Positions 56,196 through 64,000 of a DNA stretch of 64,000 nucleotides are shown piece by piece. The notes below the pieces were generated by a model. The model ran no database searches and was not told where the DNA came from. It saw only the letters and a list, made by a program, of their open reading frames with translations. Within the stretch, counting starts at the first letter, position 1, and each line of letters opens with the position of its first letter. Both the position numbers and the translations under genes were made by a program. This DNA comes from Heterohyrax brucei (taxonomy: Eukaryota; Chordata; Mammalia; Hyracoidea; Procaviidae). Location of the stretch: positions 52,011,208-52,075,207 of the forward strand of contig CM053143.1 of the NCBI GenBank assembly GCA_028571685.1. The letters run 5' to 3'.

Positions 56196-56863
56196 GGTCA
56201 GTGGTCAAACTTGTCTCCCTACCATTTTGTGTAAATAAAATTTTATTTCAATACTAATATCCCCATTCTTTTCATTATGTCCATGGCTGCTTTCACACAA
56301 TCATGGCAGAATTCAGTAGTAATGATAGAGATTATATGAAACCAAAAATATGTATTATCTGTTGCTTTACAGAATAATTTGCTAACCCCTGGCTAGGATC
56401 TTAGAACACAACAGTCAGTCTACAGATATTCCAGATTTTGGAACAATGTTTATTCAGCAATTGCTTATTAGAAACAATTAGAAAGTGACTCTCTTTTTTG
56501 GAGTAAAAGGCCTGATTGGTTAAACTGCCAGTTAATTTTTGCCAGCTGTGCTACTTTCTTTTCTTGCCTCGACAGGAAAAAGTGTCAGTACAGTGAAGTT
56601 AGGAACGACATCCACTGATAAAAAGAATGGAGTGTTTTATCTTCAAGTATTAAAAATACAGTCTTATGTGGTTTATTAATTCCTAATTTCTATAGCAGGA
56701 GTACTTAAGTGGTACGCTGGCAAATGTTTAACAACTGGTTCCCTGGAAGAAAATCCCTGATGTGTAGTGTTTGCTGACTTCCATAGTGTAAATAGTCACA
56801 CCGTGACTGATTTCAAGCTACCAAGCTGTTGTTACTGAATACCGATTTGGGAAGAGATGCACA
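56196..56863. other. Non-repetitive DNA, no gene seen
   Basis: No repeat family or coding motif recognised. Confidence 0.3.
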
Positions 56864-57078
56864 GGACCCCTGGTAGCACAGTGCTTAAAGCATCAGGCTG
56901 CTAATCAAAAGGTCAGCTATTTGAACCCACCAGCCGCTCCATGAGAGAAACAGGTGGCAACCTGCATCTTTAAAGATTTATAGCTTTGGAAACTGTGTGG
57001 GGGCAGTTCTACTCTGTGCTACAGCATTGTTACAAGTTGGAATCAACTTGATGGCGATGGAATTGGATCTTGGTTTGT
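56864..57078 (+). mobile_element. AfroSINE (long form)
   Basis: GACCCCTGGTAGCACAGTGC, GCTGCTAATCAAAAGGTCAG, the long-form segment CATCTTTAAAGATTTATAGC, the body GGGGGCAGTTCTACTCTGTG and the tail GAATCAACTTGATGGCGATG. Confidence 0.94.
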
Positions 57079-57672
57079 GTCATAGCTGACTGTAACATAG
57101 CACTTCCATCATACTTATAAAGTAGATGTAAATAACCTCAAGAGCATAGACAATAATAGTAAAATGTAACATAATTAAGAAGTGATGGATTGAGTATTAT
57201 CATTGATAAGACCCAGGAAAAAGTTTTGTAAACTAAATATAAATGATTATATATCATATTTATGTTTTTAATATAGTTCATTTAATTATAAATGTCTATA
57301 ATTTTACTTTTAGTATATGGAGTCTCTGACTTGTGACATATTTTAGTTATGATGAACTGCACCATAATATTCAGAGTCTTTTTGTAGATCGTAAATGGTT
57401 AGTGATACGTGCTGCATACAGTGTTGCAGGGCAAAATTTGCTGATATTCTCTTTCTCTGATGTTCATTCACAGGCATTCTGTGTTATATCATTTACCATT
57501 TAAAAACACTGCCATCTAGTAGGTTACGGCCTGGACTACTGTAAAATTGATACCAGTGCCAGGAGTCAGATAGAAAGTTGGGTAATGTTCACCTCTAATG
57601 AACCACATATGTGCGTGACAGCCCTTCCAACTCCATTGTTGTTGTTATGATGCTGACGCCAACTTTCTTATG
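57079..57672. other. Non-repetitive AT-rich DNA, no gene seen
   Basis: No family recognised. Confidence 0.3.
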
Positions 57673-57685
57673 GACAAGGCCTATA

Positions 57686-57835
57686 AAGAAACCAAGCCCA
57701 CTGCCATCAAGTTGATTCCAACTCATAGTGACCTTATAGGGCAGAGTAGAACTAGCTCATAGAGTTTCCAAGGGGCACCTGCTGATGTTTGGATTAGTAG
57801 TTGTAGCACTTAACACTACGCCACCAGAGTTTCCA
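57686..57835 (-). mobile_element. AfroSINE (short form) with perfect 13-base duplication
   Basis: GACAAGGCCTATA is repeated at 57673-57685 and 57836-57848. This is the cleanest target-site duplication in the window and fixes the SINE ends exactly. Part of the head (AACTGCCGACCTTTTGG region) is shortened. Confidence 0.95.
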
Positions 57836-58428
57836 GACAAGGCCTATAGCCTGATCTTATTCAGTCTTGTGTACTATCAAAAGCATTAGTTATTAATTTG
57901 AAGCCAAGTTCTTCAAGTTTATCACACTGTAACATCTGTACTGCTTATACTCACACAATATGTTTAGCAAAAAAAATCATTCTGCTGTAAGTTCTAATCC
58001 AAAAAAGAAGATGCGGAAGGCTCTAGATGAATATAAAGATGGAAATCATTAAGGCCTATGATAAGGGGCAGAAAGTCAGCAAAAGAACATATGAGAAAGG
58101 ACTGTCTCATTTGACCATTTTGACAGTCATTAAGGATAAGAATAGGACTTTGGAGGCAGTTACAGGAGTGACTGGCACAAAATTGACAATTTTACCAAAA
58201 AAAGGCAAAGGACAATCCACAAGATAGAGGCAGTATTGATGATGTGAATAAAATACCAAATCCAGAAGATGATTCCTATGAGTTTGCTAATTAATTCAAA
58301 AGAAAACACGCAGCATTTTTGAAAACCCAAAGGAAAGCAAGGAGAAAACTAATGCTAGTGTTTTAGTGACGTCAAGGAGTCATTTAATCTCTTCAAACTC
58401 ACGTTTGGTTTATATAACACGCATACAT

Positions 58429-58467
58429 GAGTCAGATCCAACTCGACGGCACTTGGCTTGGCTTGGC
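58429..58467 (+). mobile_element. Tail-only AfroSINE/RTE-type fragment inside Tigger
   Basis: GAGTCAGATCCAACTCGACG, then GCACTTGGCTTGGCTTGGC. TACAT occurs on both sides (58424-58428 and 58468-58472), compatible with a short target-site duplication. Confidence 0.75.
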
Positions 58468-59233
58468 TACATTTGGAAAAGCAGGAGGCATCAATATTGA
58501 TGTTGTTGAAAAATTCAAAGATGAGCTGGACAATACAATACAACATGAAGAGCATCTACCCAGAGCAGAATTTTAATGTGGATGAAACAGCCTTGATTTG
58601 GTAAAGGATGCAAAAACTGACCTATATTTACAGAGAGACATAGTAGGGCCTGATTTCAAGGTATTAGAGATAGAATCACACTGCTGCTAAGAGGAAATGA
58701 TTTGATTTAAATCAAAACCTTTTCATCTTTACTGTTCTGAACCCCCCCTGAGCATTCCGAAACATTGCAAAAATTAGCTGATAGTCTACCCAAAGTGACT
58801 CCAAAACCTGGATAAGGATTGTCACCTGAAGACTGGTTTTTAAATTGTTTCATCCTAGAAGTACGTGATGACTGTTTTGAAAAAGGCATTCCTTTCAAGG
58901 TGCTGCTGCTCCTTGAAAATGCCCCAGGTGGTCCTTCTCACACAGATCATCTAAATCAAGATGTGAAAGTGGTGTGTCTACCTCCCAATATGATAGCTGT
59001 GATTCAGCCTATGGATCAAGGTGCCTTCACTCCCTCAAAGACATATTACCTACAGACTGTGTTTGCATAGGTAACAGATATAACAGATGAAAGTATGGTA
59101 ATGTTATATGATTTCTGGAAGAATTATAATATTCTTCAGTGTATCTGGAATACTGCATCTGCCTGGGAGAAAGTTTGGGAAAGACACATGCAGAGGATTT
59201 GGAATAAATTGCTGAGTTATGTGGACATGCTTG

Positions 59234-59687
59234 TCATGGATTGCGTTGTATCCCCCACAAAATGTATGTGTTGATTTGACTTGGCTATGAGTCCTAATAT
59301 GGTGCAGTTCCTCCCGTGTGTTGTGACTCCTGCCTCTGTGATATCGATGACGGAGAATGGGCAGCAGTTGTGCTGGTGAGGCAGGACTCAAGTCACCAGC
59401 TGCAGGATATAAGGGAGACAAGGGAGCATAGAGAGTTGGTAACTTCACACCACCAAGAAGCAGCACCAAGAGCAGAGCTCGTCCTTTGGACCTGAGGTTC
59501 CTGTGCTCACATGCTCTCACCAGATTTGGATTCAACCTCCCAGACTGTGATAATTTCTCTTACTGAGTGGAGTTGTAACTCATACATGGATTTGCAGCTT
59601 ACTGGACTGTCTCAATAAAACTTCTCTTCATAAAGCCTTCCACTTGTGGTATTTTCTGTTGAAGCAGTACCAGATGACTAAAACAGT
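59234..59687 (+). mobile_element. MaLR-type solo LTR inside Tigger
   Basis: Starts TGTCATGGATTGCGTTGTAT and ends CAGTACCAGATGACTAAAAC plus A (TG...CA). It has AATAAA near 59613 and CACTTGTGGTATTTTCTGTT near its end, both typical of MaLR LTRs. Tigger transposase sequence continues on both sides. The 143-codon minus-strand frame inside it is incidental. Confidence 0.75.
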
Positions 59688-59736
59688 GTTCTGTCTAAAT
59701 GTTTGATCAGGATAATATGATGAAAGAGAGAAAATA

Positions 59737-59940
59737 AAAACGACCAAACCCACTGTCTTCAAGTTGATTCCCACTCATAGTGACCCTGTGAGACAGAGGA
59801 GAACTGACCCATAGGGTTTCCAAGGCTGTAAATCTTTAGAGAGACAAACCGCCACATCTTTCCGCATGGAATGACTGGTGGATTTGAACTGCTTACCTTT
59901 CAGTTAACAGCCAAGCAGTTAACCACTGTGCCACCAGAGT
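59737..59940 (-). mobile_element. AfroSINE (long form) inside Tigger
   Basis: CCAAACCCACTGTCTTCAAG, GGCTGTAAATCTTTAGAGAG, GTTAACCACTGTGCCACCAG. Nearly complete; Tigger coding sequence resumes directly after it. Confidence 0.93.
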
Positions 59941-60405
59941 GGAGAAATCATCCATTTGGCAAGAACACTAAAATTAGAACTTGATATCAAGGATAAAGAA
60001 TAACTCATAGATCATAAAAAGGGAAACTGACAAATCAGGACTTGGAAGAATTTGAAGAGGAAACAAATGCTGAAGAAGAAAGAAATACAGGTAGTTTTTG
60101 ACTTGCAATGTACTTGAATTTTGAGGAATTGCTCTTGTGACCTTTTTTGTAATTTTTCCTACATCTTATCTTTAGTAATATGCATTGCATATAATCTTGC
60201 ATTGCATACTTTGCTGATGTTATTATTCTCAGAGAGAAGATTAGCTGGAGGTTTTTTTCTAAACTAAATCAGGGGCTTTGGTTTCTTGAAAACCTGACCT
60301 CAAACAAACAATTGCTTTGTTACAGTTGATAAGAAGATTTGAAAAACAGTGAGATGTTACCACAAAATAGATGAAGAAAACCAACAAAGGACCACGCAGC
60401 CAAAA

Positions 60406-60433
60406 AGCCAAGTGCCGTCGAGTCGGATCCGAC
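60406..60433 (-). mobile_element. Tail-only AfroSINE/RTE-type fragment
   Basis: AAGCCAAGTGCCGTCGAGTC, then GGATCCGAC: 28 bases, close to the consensus of the shared tail and flanked by unrelated sequence. Confidence 0.7.
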
Positions 60434-61369
60434 GACTGTTAATTTTCTGATTAAAAACACTAGCTCCATTCCCAGAGAAAATCCAGAAGACACAGAACTT
60501 TCATAAGTGGAATTATTACTATGACTGACAAAAAACATCAACTGTGTGACTCTTCATTATTAGAGTAAATTTTTATAATTTGTGTATTTTTTATGTATGT
60601 ATATTTTGTACTCAGATAAAGAACTACCTGTAGAAATACAAGCTGATAAAAAACATAGGAGGAATTCCTATTACTTATTCTAAGTATGAGAGAGTTAACT
60701 AATTTTCTCTTAGAAAGTGAATTCACCTTTCTTAGAGACAATTTTTAAGTTGGAGAAGACGTGAAAATATTTACATACCTTTCTCCTCTGTCAAGAACAC
60801 TGAGTTTCAAGAGAGTCAATGAATTGTGTAGGCAACAGCATAAGGACATAACACCATAGGCACGGAGCTGTGATAAAACAAGCCTGTGGCTCTTTTCACT
60901 GCACAGAAGGCCTTTGATGATTTAATTGATTCTTAGCAGGATGACTACTTCATATACTGTTTGATCAAAAATCTCATTGGATACAAAAGATTGCTCAGAT
61001 TAAGTGGTACCAAAAGAGCAAGATTGTATTTTTAACTTCCTAGAATCATGGAAATTTAACTTATGCATTGCTAGAATTTAAGATTTCATGTTGGTTATGT
61101 TTTCTGTTTCCTAAAGCATTAAATAAATTCATCTTGTTGTAGAACCCATTTCTAACAGGGATAATTATGAAGAAATGAATATATGTTTGTTAAATTGCAT
61201 TATTAAAAGGAACAAATCATGTAACCCAAGGATAGAAAGGGATGTTAACTGGATCAGTTCATCCATCAGTAACAGATTAAAACAGAATTTACTCATTCAT
61301 TCATCCATTCACTCACTCAATAAGTATTTATTGAGTGTGTATTTTGTAACCACTGGGTATGCACAGAAA
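60434..61369. other. AT-rich DNA, no gene seen
   Basis: 61285-61345 (CATTCATTCATCCATTCACT, then TAAGTATTTATTGAGTG) resembles an ancient MIR/L2-type end. Otherwise nothing recognised. Confidence 0.35.
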
Positions 61370-61577
61370 GGTCCTTGGGTGCAATCAGCAGTTTGCACTT
61401 GACTACTAACAAAAGGTTGGCAGTTCAAACCTACCCACCAGTACTATGGAAGAAAGTCCTGGCTGTCTGCTTCCCTAAAGATTGTGGCCAAGGAAACTTT
61501 ATGGAACAATTCTACTCTGTAACACATGAGTGTCAGGACTGCAACTGACTCAATGGCAATGAGTTTGGTTTTCTTTT
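61370..61577 (+). mobile_element. AfroSINE (long form)
   Basis: ACTACTAACAAAAGGTTGGC, TGCTTCCCTAAAGATTGTGG, CAATTCTACTCTGTAACACA, tail GCAACTGACTCAATGGCAAT. Confidence 0.92.
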
Positions 61578-61761
61578 TGGGGTGGGGGCCCAGAAGTGAA
61601 GGCAACAACAATTCTACTCTTATAAAATATACATTTTGCAGGAGGAAGGCATAATGTAATGCTGGGTATTGGTTACTTCTATGAGGAAAAGTAGAGCAAG
61701 ATAAGAAAGACAATGTATGACAGGCAATGGGGAGTTAGTTTCTGAAGGACATTCAGAAAAT

Positions 61762-61792
61762 ATAAGTAAGTAAGTAGATAAATAAATCAATC
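61762..61792. repeat. (AAGT)n/(AAAT)n tetranucleotide patch
   Basis: AAGTAAGTAAGTAGATAAAT followed by AAATCAATC. Short and imperfect. Confidence 0.85.
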
Positions 61793-62424
61793 AAAAAGAG
61801 AGAGAAACCTGAAGAAAGGAGAAAAGAGTCATACGAATATCTGGAAAGAACAACCACAATGTCCTTGAGGCTGGAGGGATAATGATGTATTTAGGAAAAC
61901 TGAAGGCTGATGTCAATGGAGTATGGTGAAAGAGGATGGTGTGGCAAATGGTGAGCTAGGAGATGGCTCCTGTCATGTCAGGTCTTGCAGGCCATGAGAA
62001 GCCACTGGAATATCATGTGACTTTAAAAATATGTATTACTCTGGCTGCCTTGTGGAGAATAGGGTGAGGGGAAGAAAAAAAAATGCCTAGTGAAACCAGA
62101 TAGGAGGCTATTGTGTTAATACAGGTTAGAGAGATAGTGGCTCAATCTAGGGTCAGTGCTTGTCAACTTTGATTCCACTCTGGAGCTTCTATAAAAGCCT
62201 AATACCCAGGACAAACACACACAAATTAAATAAAAATTTTTCTGTGTGGAACCAAGACGTCAATAATCATAAATGTCCCTAAGTTATTTCATTGTAACTA
62301 AGGTTTAGAACCATTATCCAAGGTAATAATCATGGAAGTCATAAAAAGTGATTGGATTCTAGCTGTATTTAACCAGTAGAAGTAACAGGTTTTTTATTGA
62401 CCGTACAGGAAAATAGCTTGATGT
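61793..62424. other. Old diverged DNA, probably an ancient repeat
   Basis: 61960-62110 (CAGGTCTTGCAGGCCATGAG, TTACTCTGGCTGCCTTGTGG) resembles a mammal-wide ancient interspersed repeat that I cannot name. No gene. Confidence 0.4.
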
Positions 62425-62690
62425 TGTTACCAGTTGCTGTTGATTTGGTTTCAACTCACGACAACCCCATATGTGCCTAGTAGAAAGTTCCCAAAAAGTT
62501 TTCAAGTCTGTGACCTTTCAGAGGGAGAGTGCCAGCCCTGTTATCTCAGATGCTTCTGGGTAGATTCAAACCACCAACTTTTTGGCTATTTAAAAAACAA
62601 ACAAACACTGCCATATGTCAGGTCCAACTCATGGTGACCCTAGAAGTCAGAGTTAGTGCTTAATCATTTGTGCTACTCAGGGACTCCTAA
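62425..62690 (-). mobile_element. AfroSINE with a second SINE fragment inside
   Basis: GGTTTCAACTCACGACAACC, CTGTGACCTTTCAGAGGGAG, then CAAACCACCAACTTTTTGGC and, after an interruption, the head TTGTGCTACTCAGGGACTCC. The interruption (about 62590-62648: an A/C-rich end, then CCAACTCATGGTGACCCTAG) is another minus-strand tail fragment, inserted later. Confidence 0.8.
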
Positions 62691-63171
62691 ACAGCTAGAT
62701 ACTAACCACTGATAATGTTAGATCTGTACTTACGCATTTCTCAGTTCAGAAAGAGAGAGCAACCAGCTGAACTGTTTGAAGGGCTATCTGCTGGGAGGAT
62801 TATCTCACCAGTCTTTTAGAGTGGCATTGTTGAATTGCAGCTGTACACCTCTAGGTTGTGATGTATTGTGTAGAACCATCTGTAAGCCAGGCGTTTTTCT
62901 TCCTTAACGAAATGTTTGAAAAGATTTCCCCTATGGGCTTTATTTGGGATCAGAGAAGTCACTGAAGTAGGAGTAGGTGACATAGGTATGTGAGCCACCC
63001 ACCTGGGCAACTTCTGTCTCCTAGGTCTCTGTGAGCCTGGCCACTCACGGAACATTTTTTGTTGATGATGATTTACTACCACTTATACCCAACATTGTGG
63101 TTTGAGGTGTTGGATAACACCAGACAGTTCAAGTCGCATTGTTACTTGATATTCTGTAGTCAAGTGTACAG
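62691..63171. other. Non-repetitive DNA, no gene seen
   Basis: No repeat family recognised; an 88-codon minus-strand frame (62816-63082) has no motif. Confidence 0.3.
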
Positions 63172-63368
63172 TGTTGCTGTTGTATGCCATTAATTCCAAT
63201 TCATAGCAACCCTGTATGACAGCATGGAACTGTCCCAAGGGGTTGTCTGGGTTCTAAGTCTTTATGCGAACAGGTTACCCTGTCTTTTCTCCCATGGAAA
63301 CACTGGTGAGTTCAAACTGCCATCCTTTTTGGTAGCAGCTGAGCACTTTAAATCATTGTCCCAGGGCT
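63172..63368 (-). mobile_element. AfroSINE (long form)
   Basis: GCCATTAATTCCAATTCATA, GGGTTCTAAGTCTTTATGCG, GAGTTCAAACTGCCATCCTT, head TGTCCCAGGGCTT. Confidence 0.88.
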
Positions 63369-64000
63369 TAGTAATAAGCACGGAGCTGTTTTTCGAAAGA
63401 AAATGTTGTCTAAATAAGAAGCCATGTCTCTGTTCTAAAAATCTTGGCACTGCCTTCTATAATTATCATTTTGAAACTTACTAGAGGCTTTGTTCAGTAT
63501 TCCTATTATTCTAGTTAAGCAGGATTATCCAGTTTGGTACAGCATATTCAATTATCTAAAATTCTGTTTACTTTTCATTTGGATTCATGAAAATATCAAT
63601 TTGAAATAAGTGTTTCCTTTGTAGTTACCAGTGTTTTCTAGGTGAAAGTGTAAACAAAACTAACCGTAACCTTGGGGATACTTTTTCTCACATTTAGGTA
63701 CTTATCCATTAATGACATAAATGTACTGAGTGCCTAGTATGTGGCTCTGATGAGGTCCAGGGGACAAAAATGGACATGGTTCAATAAATAATTAAAATAC
63801 AGAGAGATTAGGCCAAAAGAGTTAATGTACAAAGCCTTACAGAAGAACCAAGGATGGTGTGATGATCACATGGAACTAGGTACAGCTTTGCTAGGGAATG
63901 CTTAAAGAAGACACAATACTTCACCTGCCTTGTAAAAGGGTAGGAATTTGCTATGTGAACAGAATGGGAAAAGAAGAGAGCAGATGATGAAAAGGTTGAG
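63369..64000. other. Non-repetitive DNA with one possible ancient repeat
   Basis: 63700-63790 (GTACTGAGTGCCTAGTATGT, GGGGACAAAAATGG) is like a MIR/L2-type end. No gene seen up to the window edge. Confidence 0.35.

Larger units (their letters stand above)
57960..60080 (+). pseudogene. Tigger (pogo-type) DNA transposon transposase relic
   Basis: A cut-and-paste transposase of the pogo/Tigger group (relatives of CENP-B and JRK). The N-terminal helix-turn-helix is at 57990-58225 (MEIIKAYDKGQKVS, then LSHLTILTVIKDKNRTLEAV). The DDE domain: the first aspartate is in FNVDETALIW at 58569-58598. The second block is LLLLENAPGG at 58903-58932, where E replaces the usual D. The third-residue region follows LPPNMIAVIQPMDQG. 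The C-terminal part (AWEKVWERHMQRIWNKLL) reaches 59220 and resumes at 59941 with EIIHLARTLKLELDIKD. Broken by frameshifts and four insertions. Confidence 0.88.

Noticed and set aside
59104..59535. 143-codon minus-strand frame
   Set aside because: Mostly inside the MaLR LTR and antisense to Tigger; no family resemblance.
1..64000. CRISPR arrays, bacterial operons or phage-like systems
   Set aside because: The repeats are dispersed mammalian SINEs and LINEs with target-site duplications; no evenly spaced direct repeats and no prokaryotic gene signals occur.

Overview
This window is nuclear DNA of a placental mammal, and almost certainly of an afrotherian. The diagnostic signal is about 37 copies of a tRNA-derived SINE whose sense strand runs from a head like GAGCCCTGGTGG to a tail like GAGTCGGAATCGACTCGACGG. 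This is the AfroSINE, known only from Afrotheria. It occurs beside RTE (BovB-like) LINEs ending in the same tail, and beside L1 elements with a long inter-ORF spacer. An elephant or another paenungulate is the likeliest source, but the sequence alone does not settle the species.

I find no exon, host gene, RNA gene or CpG island that I can support. Every protein-like signal is a broken transposable-element gene.

Layout. 1-5228: a minus-strand L1 with 5'UTR, ORF1 and ORF2, running off the left edge. 5229-27800: mostly old unique-looking DNA with AfroSINEs, MIRs, old L1 fragments, a MER5-like hAT remnant and two copies of an unnamed ~0.6 kb repeat. 27840-33505: remnant of an ERV-L-like provirus (LTR end, leucine-type primer binding site, RT and integrase fragments, 3' LTR end), with three SINEs and an RTE fragment inside. 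34540-35095: a mariner remnant containing an inverted duplication. 36734-37254: a MaLR LTR. 39872-51030: a nested block in which an RTE element is interrupted first by a 5'-truncated RTE and then by a near full-length 7.2 kb L1. 52205-52722: a third copy of the unnamed repeat. 53013-53520: a non-autonomous RTE. 57960-60080: a Tigger transposase relic interrupted by a MaLR LTR, an AfroSINE and two tail-only SINE pieces. 60440-64000: SINEs, old repeats and unique DNA.

No genes work together here as a system. The one functional relationship visible is parasitic: AfroSINEs share their 3' tail with the RTE LINE, consistent with RTE enzymes having mobilised them. The nesting gives a relative order of insertions: MIR, MER5-like, Tigger and old L1 first; then ERV-L and MaLR; then RTE, the intact-looking L1 and most AfroSINEs.
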